From positions 1-46,057 of the forward strand of contig JAIXXC010000321.1 in the NCBI GenBank assembly GCA_027490985.1: a stretch of 46,057 nt of DNA, in the 5' to 3' direction. Made by a program: the position numbers and the translations under genes. This DNA is from Verrucomicrobiales bacterium. Lineage in GTDB: Bacteria; Verrucomicrobiota; Verrucomicrobiia; Limisphaerales; UBA9464. Numbering within the stretch: the stretch's first letter is position 1; every line of letters starts with the position of its first letter. Of this stretch, positions 26,385 through 34,512 are shown piece after piece. The notes below the pieces were generated by a model that saw only the letters and a list, made by a program, of their open reading frames with translations, was not told the origin of the DNA and ran no database searches.

Positions 26385-26450
26385 GAGCCTGTCCCTCGAG
26401 GCCCATGCCGAAAGGGACAGGCTCGTTCAGGTGTCGGAAGGGACAGGCTC
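26385..26450. repeat. REP-like inverted and direct repeats (AGGGACAGGCTC)
   Basis: GAGCCTGTCCCT (26385-26396) is the exact reverse complement of AGGGACAGGCTC at 26413-26424, which could form a 12-bp hairpin, and a second direct copy lies at 26439-26450. The cluster sits in the 312-bp gap between the ATP-grasp-like gene and the 65-aa gene. It resembles short extragenic palindromes; no terminator T-run follows. Nothing else was identified in the gap. Confidence 0.75.
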
Positions 26451-26557
26451 ATTCCGGAGGGGATCCGACGGCGGCGGACGATTGTTTGCAAAAAGAGGCC
26501 TTGGGCCGGCGAACCCTTGGACAGCCATTGTCTCAACCCAACCCACACACTCATCGC

Positions 26558-26755
26558 ATGAACAGTTCCCGCAACGACCGGAATCAATCCAACACCGCTA
26601 CGGCCGCTTGGCTGCCGCTGGACATGCCGTCGAACTCGGTCCGTCGATCGCCCCGACGCGTCCGCGCATTCCGCCCCTGTGGTCGTGAACGGGCGGCCTG
26701 GTGGTTCGACCAGATGCGTCGGATCGTGGAAACCGGCGCCGACTTCCGGGCCTGA
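26558..26755 (+). CDS. Small basic protein with WWFDQMRRIVE motif, 65 aa
   Basis: The protein starts MNSSRNDRNQSNTATAAWLP. Its first half is polar and probably disordered, and the end is an amphipathic helix-like ERAAWWFDQMRRIVETGADF. I do not know a characterised family. The tryptophan/arginine-rich terminal helix looks conserved in style, and the ATG at 26558 leaves this region intact. The longer ORF-track start (26405) would translate the palindromic repeats, which is unlikely. It lies 105 bp upstream of tRNA-Ala on the same strand. Confidence 0.5.
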   Translation: MNSSRNDRNQSNTATAAWLPLDMPSNSVRRSPRRVRAFRPCGRERAAWWFDQMRRIVETGADFRA

Positions 26756-26860
26756 GGCGCCGCGTCGCGCCGGTTCGGAATACCGGAGAAGAAAACCCGA
26801 AGGAAAACCCGTTCTTGCCACGCCGCCTTCAAATCGGCAGTTTCACCGCCGCTTGGGAAC

Positions 26861-26936
26861 GGGGTCGTAGCTCAGTTGGTAGAGCGTCTCGTTCGCAATG
26901 AGAAGGTCAGGGGTTCGAATCCCCTCGGCTCCACCA
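26861..26936 (+). tRNA. tRNA-Ala (anticodon CGC)
   Basis: The cloverleaf reads GGGGTCG acceptor, D-arm GCTCAGTTGGTAGAGC, anticodon arm TCTCG-TTCGCAA-TGAGA, T-arm GGGGTTCGAATCCCC and CGGCTCC acceptor with A73. The loop TTCGCAA places CGC at the anticodon, reading the GCG alanine codon. The acceptor has the G3-U70 wobble pair that defines alanine identity. CCA is encoded at 26934-26936. Confidence 0.97.
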
Positions 26937-27151
26937 CCTCCCAAGTCATGCGTCGCGGTTTTCGAGTCACCGCATCCCCTTCCCCGCACCCGGTTCACGC
27001 CGCACCGTTCCCAGGTCCCCAGGTCCCCGTTCCAGGGTCCTTGGGCCCCATCGCTCCTGACCCGCCCCGAGTCGGTTCCGAGTCCCCGGTTTCGATGCGC
27101 ACTTCCATGCCCGGAGGACTCGCCGATCCAGCCTCCAAGGCCGATCTCAAT

Positions 27152-27186
27152 GAAAACCCCGGCATCCACCAAGGAATGCCGGGGTT
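27152..27186 (-). terminator. Rho-independent terminator of aspS
   Basis: AACCCCGGCAT (27155-27165) pairs perfectly with ATGCCGGGGTT (27176-27186) around a 10-nt loop. On the minus strand the stem is followed by TTTTCATTG. It starts about 35 bp past the aspS stop codon. Confidence 0.9.
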
Positions 27187-27221
27187 GAACTCCCTGATGC
27201 CAGGGGCGAGAAGGTTGGGTA

Positions 27222-29024
27222 TCAGGCCTCTTTCTTGGCCGCCTTGACCTCGATGTGCAGGTCGCGCAATTGACGCCCGGTCACCGCGCTCGGGCTGCTG
27301 GTCATGATGCAGGTGCCCTTGGCGGTCTTGGGGAAGGCGATGACATCGCGGATGCTCGTCGTGCCACACAGGATCGCGCACAGACGGTCGAAGCCCAAAG
27401 CGATGCCGCCATGCGGCGGGGCCCCGTATTTGAAGGCTTCGAGCATGTATCCGAAGCGCAACTGGGTCTCTTCGGCGGGGATCTGCAGCAGTTCCTCGAA
27501 GATGGTCTTCTGCACATCGGCCTGATGGATCCGGATCGAGCCGCCGCCCAACTCCACGCCATTGACCACGATGTCGTAGTGCTGACCGCGGACCTTCTTC
27601 GGGTCGGTCTTGAGCAGCGGAATGTCTTCGGCCACGGGCGCGGTGAACGGATGATGGCTGGAGTACCAGCGGTTCATTTCGCGATCAAAACCCAGCAGCG
27701 GGAACTCGACGACCCACAGGAAGTCGAACCGGGCCGGATCGATCACCAACTTGCCCTGGGCCTTGAGGACCTCGGCGCAATACAGGCGGATCTTGCCGAG
27801 GATCTCGCAGGCATTGAGCCATTGATCGGCAGCGAAGAGGATCAAGTCACCCTGCTCGATGCCCAACTTCTCGGTGAGGGCCGCCTTCTCGGCGTCGTTG
27901 AAGAACTTCACGATCGGCGACTTCCACTCGCCGTTCTCCACCTTGATGAAGGCCAACCCCTTGGCACCGAAGCTCTTGGCGTATTCGGTCATGGTCTCGA
28001 GCTGACCCTGGGTCGCGCCGGCCAGACCCTTGGCGTTCATCGCCTTGATCACGCCGCCGCCGGCCACGCAGTTGCCGAACACCCCGAACTTCGAGCCGCG
28101 GAACTCCTCGGTGAAGTCCACCAACTCCATACCGAAGCGCGTGTCGGGCTTGTCGATGCCCCAGCGGTTGAGCGCCTCTTCGAAGGAGATCCGCTTGAAC
28201 GGCGTGGGGATGTCCATGTTGAGGGCCGTCTTCCAGACCCGCTTGAGCAACCCCTCGATCAACGCGTAGATGTCCTCCCGCTCGATGAACGACATCTCGA
28301 TGTCCACCTGGGTGAACTCGGGCTGACGATCGGCACGGAGATCTTCGTCGCGATAGCAGCGGGCCAACTGGAAATACCGTTCCACGCCGCTGACCATGAG
28401 GATCTGCTTGAACTGCTGCGGCGACTGCGGCAGCGCGTAGAAGGTTCCCGGCTCACGGCGATTGGGCACCAGGAACTCGCGGGCGCCCTCGGGGGTCGAC
28501 TTGAAGAGCGTGGGCGTTTCGACCTCCAGGAACCCCTGGTCGTCCATGTAGCTGCGCGTGGCGATGGCCACCTTCGAGCGCAGGCGCAGGTTGCGCATCA
28601 TCTCGGGGCGACGCAGGTCGAGGTAGCGGTACTGGAGCCGCAGCTCTTCGTTCACCTTGTTGGCCACCTCGGGGTCATCCACCTGGAAGGGCAGGATCGC
28701 CGAGGGGTTCAACACCGTCATGGATTGCACCTGCACCTCGACCTCACCGGTGAGGATCTTGGCGTTGCGGGTGCCCTCGGGACGGTTGCGGACTTTGCCC
28801 TCGATCTCGATGACCGACTCGGCGTGCAGCTTGGAGGCCGCATCGAAGACGGCCGGCGGCAGGTCCGACGGATCGAACACGGTCTGCGTCCGGCCCTCAC
28901 GATCGCGGAGGTCGATAAAGAGGACCCCGCCCAGGTCGCGTCGGGAGTGGACCCAGCCGGTCAGGATGACCGCGCGGCCGGCATCCGAGGCGCGGAGTTC
29001 ATTGCAATGGTGCGTGCGCTTCAT
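27222..29024 (-). CDS. aspS: Aspartyl-tRNA synthetase
   Basis: This 600-aa class II synthetase attaches aspartate to tRNA. The N-terminal OB-fold anticodon domain (VILTGWVHSRRDLGGVLFIDLRDREG) is followed by the catalytic core with YRYLDLRRPEM, the motif 2 region FQLARCYRDEDLRADRQPEFTQ and motif 3 GIALGFDRLCAIL. A bacterial GAD insertion is expected between motifs 2 and 3, and the length fits. Whether it also charges tRNA-Asn cannot be judged here. It is divergent from fliD (134 bp gap) and ends at the hairpin terminator at 27152-27186. Confidence 0.97.
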   Translation of the reverse strand: MKRTHHCNELRASDAGRAVILTGWVHSRRDLGGVLFIDLRDREGRTQTVFDPSDLPPAVFDAASKLHAESVIEIEGKVRNRPEGTRNAKILTGEVEVQVQSMTVLNPSAILPFQVDDPEVANKVNEELRLQYRYLDLRRPEMMRNLRLRSKVAIATRSYMDDQGFLEVETPTLFKSTPEGAREFLVPNRREPGTFYALPQSPQQFKQILMVSGVERYFQLARCYRDEDLRADRQPEFTQVDIEMSFIEREDIYALIEGLLKRVWKTALNMDIPTPFKRISFEEALNRWGIDKPDTRFGMELVDFTEEFRGSKFGVFGNCVAGGGVIKAMNAKGLAGATQGQLETMTEYAKSFGAKGLAFIKVENGEWKSPIVKFFNDAEKAALTEKLGIEQGDLILFAADQWLNACEILGKIRLYCAEVLKAQGKLVIDPARFDFLWVVEFPLLGFDREMNRWYSSHHPFTAPVAEDIPLLKTDPKKVRGQHYDIVVNGVELGGGSIRIHQADVQKTIFEELLQIPAEETQLRFGYMLEAFKYGAPPHGGIALGFDRLCAILCGTTSIRDVIAFPKTAKGTCIMTSSPSAVTGRQLRDLHIEVKAAKKEA

Positions 29025-29158
29025 GCGAAAATCGATCCAGAGAGTGTCGATCCGGAGACGGATTTCAAAGGGGGAAGTTGGGCGGCGGTGCCGATCGCCC
29101 CCCGGCCGGCGTCTCCGAGACTCAAGGAAATCACCGAATCGGCCGATGAACCCATGTC

Positions 29159-30886
29159 ATGGAACTAGGGCTCTCAGGACTGGCCTCCGGCTTCGACTGG
29201 AGAACGCTCGTCAACCAGTTGGCCGATGTGGAACGGACTCCGCAGAAGCGGCTCCGGGCCGAACAGTCCACGCTCCAGAATCGGAACAACGCCTACAGCA
29301 GCATCAAGACGCAGCTGAGCGTGTTGCAAAACCGCCTGAGCGCCCTGTCCTCCACCGAGGTCCTGCAGGCCCGCAAGGCCACGGTGAGCGACTCCTCGGT
29401 GCTCACCGCCACGGCATCGGCGGGAGTCGCTTCCGGCACCTACGAGTTCAGTATCTCCCAATTGGCCACCGCCTCCAAGACGGTCGGGGCGTCCGGCATC
29501 GGGGCGAATCTCTACCCCAGCAACAACGTCAACTCCGGCACCCTCGAGTCCAAGGGCTTCAATCCGCCCATCACGGCGGGCACCATCACGGTCGACGGCC
29601 ACCAGATCACCATCGATCCCGCGGTGGATACCTTGGCCGACATCTTCAGCCGGATCGATACGGCCTCGAGCAACAAGATCCAGGGCACCTACAGCGCCAG
29701 CGCCGACACGATCACCCTAAGACGGGTCGGCGGTGGCGGTGCGACCCTGGTCGTGGGCAGCGCCACCGACACCTCCAATTTCCTCTCGGTGGCCCGCCTG
29801 TCCAACAATGGGACCAACGAGATCATCAGCTCGTCGAGCCTCGGCAGCATCGTGCCCGCCAATACGCTGAGCGGGGCCAATTTCCAGACCGCGATCAGCG
29901 ACGGGGGAAGTGGGGCGGGCGAATTCAAGATCAACGGAGTGTCGATCAATTTCAACGCCTCCAGCGACTCGGTGCAGAACCTGATGGATCGGATCAACGC
30001 TTCGGCGGCAGGCGTCAACATCGGCTACGACCGGATCAACGATCAGTTCACCCTCACCAACAAGGTCACCGGCAATCTGGGTGTCGCCTTGGAAGACGTG
30101 ACCGGCAACTTTCTGGAGGCGGCAGGCCTCAAGACCGGGTCGACTTTCCTGGCGGGCAACGACCTGCTGTACACCCTCAATGGCGGGTCGGTGCTGAGCA
30201 GCCATTCCAACACCCTGAACGAGGACAACACCGGCATCGACGGGTTGTCCATCGCCGCCCTCAAGGTGGGCACCTCGACCATCACGGTCGCCTCCGACAC
30301 CAGCACCATCAAGGGAGCCGTCAAGAGCTTCATCGACGACTACAACCGCGCCCAATCGACGATCGATTCGCTCACGGCCAGTTCCACCGATTCGACGGGC
30401 AAAGTCACCCGATCCACCTTGGCCGGAGACAGCGACGCCAACGACATCGCCTCCAAGCTCCGCGCGATCGCCTTCAATCAGGCCACCGGACTCACCGGCA
30501 CCCTCAATTCGCTGGCCAAGATCGGCATCGACACCACGGGCGACAACGACCGGCTCACCCTCAAGGACGAAACCGCCCTCGACGACGCCATCGCCAACAA
30601 CCTCGCCGGCCTCAAGCTGCTCTTCAACGATCCCGACAAAGGCATCGCCGCGAAGCTCAATGCCTATCTGGGCAAGACCATCGGCGAAGACGGCTCACTC
30701 ATCACCCGGCAAGATGCGTTGACCAAGCAATCGAGCGAAATCGACATCCAGGTCACCGACCTCGAAAAGCGGGTCCAATCCAACCGCCAGCGTCTCATCG
30801 ACAGCTTCGTGCAGATGGAAACCGCCCAGCAGTCGATCAACCAGCAGCTCAAGTTCCTGCAGCAGCGCTTTGGCGGGACGAATTGA
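29159..30886 (+). CDS. fliD: Flagellar filament cap protein FliD (hook-associated protein 2)
   Basis: This 575-aa protein has a FliD N-terminal signature (LGLSGLASGFDWRTLVNQLADVERTP) followed by coiled-coil-like LQNRNNAYSSIKTQLSVLQNRL. A variable Ser/Thr/Asn-rich middle lies at about 100-350. The C-terminal FliD domain includes VKSFIDDYNRAQSTIDSLT, LAKIGIDTTGDNDRLTL and a terminal coiled coil (SIDIQ-like segment EIDIQVTDLEKRVQSNRQRLIDSF). FliD caps the filament and helps flagellin subunits assemble. No signal peptide is present, as expected for export through the flagellar system. The ATG at 29159 lacks an obvious Shine-Dalgarno. It is the only flagellar structural gene in the window and is followed on the same strand by the pseudaminic-acid genes. 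Confidence 0.93.
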   Translation: MELGLSGLASGFDWRTLVNQLADVERTPQKRLRAEQSTLQNRNNAYSSIKTQLSVLQNRLSALSSTEVLQARKATVSDSSVLTATASAGVASGTYEFSISQLATASKTVGASGIGANLYPSNNVNSGTLESKGFNPPITAGTITVDGHQITIDPAVDTLADIFSRIDTASSNKIQGTYSASADTITLRRVGGGGATLVVGSATDTSNFLSVARLSNNGTNEIISSSSLGSIVPANTLSGANFQTAISDGGSGAGEFKINGVSINFNASSDSVQNLMDRINASAAGVNIGYDRINDQFTLTNKVTGNLGVALEDVTGNFLEAAGLKTGSTFLAGNDLLYTLNGGSVLSSHSNTLNEDNTGIDGLSIAALKVGTSTITVASDTSTIKGAVKSFIDDYNRAQSTIDSLTASSTDSTGKVTRSTLAGDSDANDIASKLRAIAFNQATGLTGTLNSLAKIGIDTTGDNDRLTLKDETALDDAIANNLAGLKLLFNDPDKGIAAKLNAYLGKTIGEDGSLITRQDALTKQSSEIDIQVTDLEKRVQSNRQRLIDSFVQMETAQQSINQQLKFLQQRFGGTN

Positions 30887-31316
30887 GGGGGCAGCAGACG
30901 CATCATCACCCGACCTGTTCCGCAACTTCCGGCTCTCCTCAATCGCCCTCCTGCAGTCCCGTATCTCGGTCCGAGATTGGCGATCCATTGGATGATAGGG
31001 GGATGGCTGAGCAAATCGGCTCCATCTTGCCCGATCATTGGGCCGGTTGAACTGCTTCGACGGGCACTCCGCGTTGCATAAAGCGGGCATTTCTTGCCTG
31101 CCCAATTCCCAACCCTCACCGGCAATCTATTCCCAGAAAACCGTGATCCTCATGGTTTCGGCGGTTTTTCCCCGAACGGGAATGCTTCAGCACCTGTTTC
31201 AGAGCGGCAGACCATTTGGCACACCGATGGCTTTGGTGACGGGCGATCCCGGCTCAGAGCCGCCGATCTCATCCTGACGGGAAACCGATGAAGGTTCGGT
31301 CACCTCAGGATCCGGA
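30887..31316. other. 430-bp gap between fliD and pseB
   Basis: No convincing gene was found; the 79-aa and 65-aa frames lack recognisable features. Two adjacent palindromes lie at 30963-30977 (ATCTCGG-T-CCGAGAT) and 30983-30993 (ATCCA-T-TGGAT). A sigma-54-like promoter lies at 31217-31232 and an AGGA Shine-Dalgarno at 31307-31310, before the pseB ATG. A fliD terminator was not clearly seen. Confidence 0.6.
31217..31232 (+). promoter_or_regulatory. Probable sigma-54 (-24/-12) promoter of pseB
   Basis: TGGCACACCGATGGCT matches the consensus TGGCAC-N5-TTGCW at all but one position (TGGCT for TTGCT), keeping the essential GG at -24 and GC at -12 with correct spacing. Transcription would start about 31,244, roughly 70 bp before the pseB ATG. 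Confidence 0.5.
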
Positions 31317-32378
31317 ATGATTGCGGCAGACCATCTCTCCATGATTCCACCAAGTCAGATAAAGGACAGTCCCAAGCGGATCCTGATTACCGGAGGCACC
31401 GGTTCATTCGGAAAGCAGTTCGTGGCCTCGTTATTCGAGAGACACCCGTCGGTCGAGAGGGTCGTCGTGTTTTCCAGGGATGAGCTCAAGCAGTTCCAGA
31501 TGAGCCAGGGCTACCCCGACAAGAAGTTCCCCGCGATTCGGTTCTTCATCGGCGACATCCGGGATCCGAACCGGATCCGCCGGGCATTGGAGGGCATCGA
31601 TACGGTCATCCACGCCGCCGCCCTCAAGCACGTTCCCATCGCCGAGTACAACCCGTTCGAATGCATCAAGACGAATGTGATCGGTGCCCAGAACCTCATC
31701 GAAGCCTGCCTAGACTCCCAGGTGCGCCGCGTCATCGCCCTGTCCACCGACAAGGCCGCCGCCCCGGTCAACCTGTACGGTGCGACCAAGTTGTGCTCCG
31801 ACAAGCTCTTCATCGCCGCGAACAACATCAAGGGCACCCGGGATCTGAGATTCTCGGTGGTGCGCTACGGGAATGTCATGGCCAGCCGGGGCTCGGTGAT
31901 CCCGTTCTTCCTAGAGAAGAAGCGCGAAGGAGTGCTGCCGATCACTGATCCGAGCATGACCCGATTCAACATACGACTCTCCGAGGCGGTGGACATGGTC
32001 TTCTGGTGTCTCCAACACGCCCGGGGCGGAGAGATCTTTGTCCCCAAAATCCCCTCCTACCGAATCCTGGATCTGGCCGAGGCCGTCTGTCCGGCCTGCA
32101 CCAAACCGGTGGTCGGAATGAGACCCGGGGAAAAACTCCATGAAGAGATGATCACCAGCAGCGACAGTCCCAACACGATCGATCTCGGACCCTACTACGC
32201 CATCCTGCCCCCCGATTATGCCTGCAGCCTTCCCGAATACTGCCAGCAGACCGGCGCTACGCCGGTCCCGGCCGGTTTCAGCTACAACAGCGGCAGCAAC
32301 AACCACTTCCTTACCGTCGACCAACTCCGCACCCTCATCGCCTCGGAGTCGGCTCTCAAGATCGCCTCGCACGGTTAA
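31317..32378 (+). CDS. pseB: UDP-GlcNAc 4,6-dehydratase (inverting)
   Basis: PseB converts UDP-GlcNAc to the UDP-4-keto-6-deoxy-L-AltNAc-type intermediate, the first step of pseudaminic acid synthesis. The 353-aa SDR protein shows the Rossmann motif RILITGGTGSFGKQFV, the HAAALKHVPIAEYNPFE segment and STDKAAAPVNLYGATK with the lysine of the SDR active site, all typical of PseB/FlaA1. The C-terminal GMRPGEKLHEEMI motif is also characteristic. The ATG at 31317 has AGGA 6 nt upstream. It is coupled to pseC by a 4-bp gap. Confidence 0.95.
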   Translation: MIAADHLSMIPPSQIKDSPKRILITGGTGSFGKQFVASLFERHPSVERVVVFSRDELKQFQMSQGYPDKKFPAIRFFIGDIRDPNRIRRALEGIDTVIHAAALKHVPIAEYNPFECIKTNVIGAQNLIEACLDSQVRRVIALSTDKAAAPVNLYGATKLCSDKLFIAANNIKGTRDLRFSVVRYGNVMASRGSVIPFFLEKKREGVLPITDPSMTRFNIRLSEAVDMVFWCLQHARGGEIFVPKIPSYRILDLAEAVCPACTKPVVGMRPGEKLHEEMITSSDSPNTIDLGPYYAILPPDYACSLPEYCQQTGATPVPAGFSYNSGSNNHFLTVDQLRTLIASESALKIASHG

Positions 32379-32382
32379 TTCC

Positions 32383-33546
32383 ATGATCCCCTACGGCCGA
32401 CACGACGTCTCGCAGGCCGACATCGATGCCGTGGTCGAGGTGTTGCGTTCGAACTGGCTCACCCAGGGGCCGATGGTGCCCCGTTTCGAGCGTGGGGTGG
32501 CCGATTTCGCGGGCGCTGCCCACGCGGTCGCCTCCAACAGCGCGACGAGTTCCCTCCACGTCGCATGCCTCGCCCTGGGCGTCGGTCCCGGAGACCGGGT
32601 GTGGACCTCCCCGAACACCTTCGTCGCCAGCGCGAATTGCGCCCTCTACTGCGGGGCGGAGGTCGATTTTGTCGACATCGACCCATGCTCCTACAACCTG
32701 AGCGTCGAGCGGTTGTCCGAAAAACTGGCAACGGCAAAGATCAACGGAACCTTGCCGAAGGTTGTGATCCCGGTTCATTTCGCCGGTCAACCGTGCGACA
32801 TGCCTGGCATCCACGCCTTGGGTCGAGAGTACGGTTTCAGGATCATCGAAGACGCCTCCCATGCGATTGGTGCCTCGTACCTGGGAACCAAGGTCGGCTC
32901 ATGCCAACACAGCGACATCACCGTCTTCAGCTTCCATCCGGTGAAGATCATCACCACCGCCGAGGGTGGCATGGCGACCACCAATGATCCCGACCTGGCA
33001 GAACGCATGGTCCGTCACCGCTCCCACGGCATCACCAGCATGCCTGACCGGATGCGACCCCGACCTGCGGATGAGGTCTGGAATTACCAACAGATCGATC
33101 TCGGGTTCAACTACCGCATGACCGACCTCCAGGCTGCGCTCGGCCTGAGCCAGCTGGGGCGCCTTGAGCAATTCGTCAAGATCCGCCGGGAGATCGCCCG
33201 CAGTTACGATGAGGCACTGGCGGACTTGCCCGTCATCCTGCCCTGGCAGGCTCCCTCGACACTGTCGAGCTATCACCTGTATCCGATCCGGATCCGCGAG
33301 AGCCTGTGCGGGAAAACCCAACGCCAAGTCTACGACGCCCTCACTGCCGCCGGGATCGCGGTCAATCTGCACTACATCCCGGTGTATCGACACCCCTTCT
33401 ACGAGGCCAAGGGATTCAAGGTCGGCCACTGCCCGGAGGCTGAAAAACACTACAGAGAGGCCATAACCATCCCAATTCATCCAACTCTTTCAATTAGCGA
33501 ACAAGAATTGGTTATCGAGTCGCTGGAAATGATTGTTAAATTATAG
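32383..33546 (+). CDS. pseC: UDP-4-amino-4,6-dideoxy-L-AltNAc transaminase
   Basis: PseC is a PLP-dependent DegT/AHBA-fold aminotransferase that aminates the PseB product using glutamate. The 387-aa protein starts MIPYGRHDVSQADIDAVVEVL, with NSATSSLHVACLALGV, the aspartate motif RIIEDASHAIGASY and the PLP lysine in FSFHPVKIITTAEGG. NYRMTDLQAALGLSQL and NLHYIPVYRHPFY follow, as in PseC. The start at 32383 is chosen because the ORF-track start at 32218 lies inside pseB. An AT-rich gap follows before the next pse gene. Confidence 0.94.
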   Translation: MIPYGRHDVSQADIDAVVEVLRSNWLTQGPMVPRFERGVADFAGAAHAVASNSATSSLHVACLALGVGPGDRVWTSPNTFVASANCALYCGAEVDFVDIDPCSYNLSVERLSEKLATAKINGTLPKVVIPVHFAGQPCDMPGIHALGREYGFRIIEDASHAIGASYLGTKVGSCQHSDITVFSFHPVKIITTAEGGMATTNDPDLAERMVRHRSHGITSMPDRMRPRPADEVWNYQQIDLGFNYRMTDLQAALGLSQLGRLEQFVKIRREIARSYDEALADLPVILPWQAPSTLSSYHLYPIRIRESLCGKTQRQVYDALTAAGIAVNLHYIPVYRHPFYEAKGFKVGHCPEAEKHYREAITIPIHPTLSISEQELVIESLEMIVKL

Positions 33547-33801
33547 CCACAACATTTACAAAATAAACACATAACACCCACACCCAATCACCCGAATAGT
33601 ATACTAAACAACCAAGTTTTAAAGTCGACCCCCGTTTTATATACCCGCAGTTTTATTGCCATTTTTAAAAATCTTAAACCGAGATATCACACCTTAATCG
33701 TTAAATCCCCACCCCAAGTGATATTTCTCTGTTGAGATTTCACAAGGGTTGACAGATTGGGTATTCATAGGCTTTATTTGTTAGATTTAGTAATCAGCAA
33801 G
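33547..33801. other. AT-rich gap between pseC and pseF
   Basis: This gap is visibly rich in A and T (tracts such as TTTTTAAAAATCTTAAA) compared with its GC-rich surroundings. A loose inverted repeat, GATATCAC (33683-33690) and GTGATATT (33718-33725), lies here, and a sigma-70-like promoter near the end. No gene was recognised. It may mark the join between the pseBC unit and the downstream block. Confidence 0.65.
33749..33778 (+). promoter_or_regulatory. Possible sigma-70-type promoter before pseF
   Basis: TTGACA (33749-33754) is a perfect -35 box. TTTATT (33773-33778) is a four-of-six -10 match after an 18-bp spacer. The pseF ATG follows about 24 bp later, so the leader would be short. Confidence 0.45.
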
Positions 33802-34512
33802 ATGTCATTATTGGCAATCATCCCCGCAAGAGGAGGAAGTAAAAGAATCCCTCGCAAAAACGTGCGGCTGTTCCACGGCCAACCGATGTTGTCTTGGCCG
33901 TTGGGTGTGGCTAGATCCAGCGGCTTGTTCGATGCCATCGTTGTATCAACAGATGATGATGAAATCGCTTCGATTGCTGTCCAGCACGGTGCTCAGGTAC
34001 CATTTCGACGTCCGATAGAACTTTCAGACGACCACGCTGGGACAGAGGCAGTCGTGCAGCACGCGCTCCGGTGGTGGGAGGCAAACCGCGGGCCAGTAAA
34101 ACTACTATGTTGCCTCTACCCAACCGCGCCGTTTCTGAGGGCAGACGATTTAAGGGAGGCCCGCGACAGACTCCTCGCTGATCCTTCATTTGAATTCGCC
34201 ATCAGCGTCACTACGTTCCCATTCCCAATCTTCCGCGCCCTGCGGCGCGATCCAGCCGGACGCCTTGGTCTTCTATGGCCAGAGAACGAGAACGTTCGCT
34301 CGCAGGACTTGCCTGAAACATGGCACGATGCGGCGCAATTCTATTGGGGCCGTCCCGCAGCATGGCACGCTGGCATCAGTCTTTTCTCATCGCGCTCGTT
34401 AGGTGTGCCTCTGCCACGCCACCGGGTTCAGGACATTGACACACCTGAGGATTGGGAACGAGCTGAAGTGCTAGCGCCGACGCTGCTGGGTCCAATGAGA
34501 CGCCCCCTCTAA
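33802..34512 (+). CDS. pseF: Pseudaminic acid cytidylyltransferase
   Basis: PseF activates pseudaminic acid with CTP to CMP-Pse, the donor used by glycosyltransferases. The 236-aa protein begins MSLLAIIPARGGSKRIPRKNVR, the CMP-sugar synthetase P-loop-like signature, with VVSTDDDEIASIA, LCCLYPTAPFLRADDL and the C-terminal VQDIDTPEDWERAE seen in PseF/NeuA. The ATG at 33802 replaces the TTG start of the ORF track, which falls inside the promoter. The stop overlaps the pseG start codon (TAATG). Confidence 0.93.
   Translation: MSLLAIIPARGGSKRIPRKNVRLFHGQPMLSWPLGVARSSGLFDAIVVSTDDDEIASIAVQHGAQVPFRRPIELSDDHAGTEAVVQHALRWWEANRGPVKLLCCLYPTAPFLRADDLREARDRLLADPSFEFAISVTTFPFPIFRALRRDPAGRLGLLWPENENVRSQDLPETWHDAAQFYWGRPAAWHAGISLFSSRSLGVPLPRHRVQDIDTPEDWERAEVLAPTLLGPMRRPL

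Noticed and set aside
29122-29149. Sigma-28-like promoter (TCAA-N16-GCCGATGA) before fliD
   Set aside because: The -35 half is weak, spacing is one base long, and it ends about 9 bp before the ATG, leaving no room for a normal leader.
27255-29168. 637-aa plus-strand ORF
   Set aside because: It is antisense to aspS, which is unmistakable.
28657-31050. 797-aa plus-strand ORF
   Set aside because: It overlaps aspS antisense and fliD in another frame; Arg/Gln/His-rich composition marks a shadow frame.
31038-31291. 79-aa and 65-aa ORFs between fliD and pseB
   Set aside because: No domain, signal peptide or good ribosome-binding site; they cover the probable pseB promoter.
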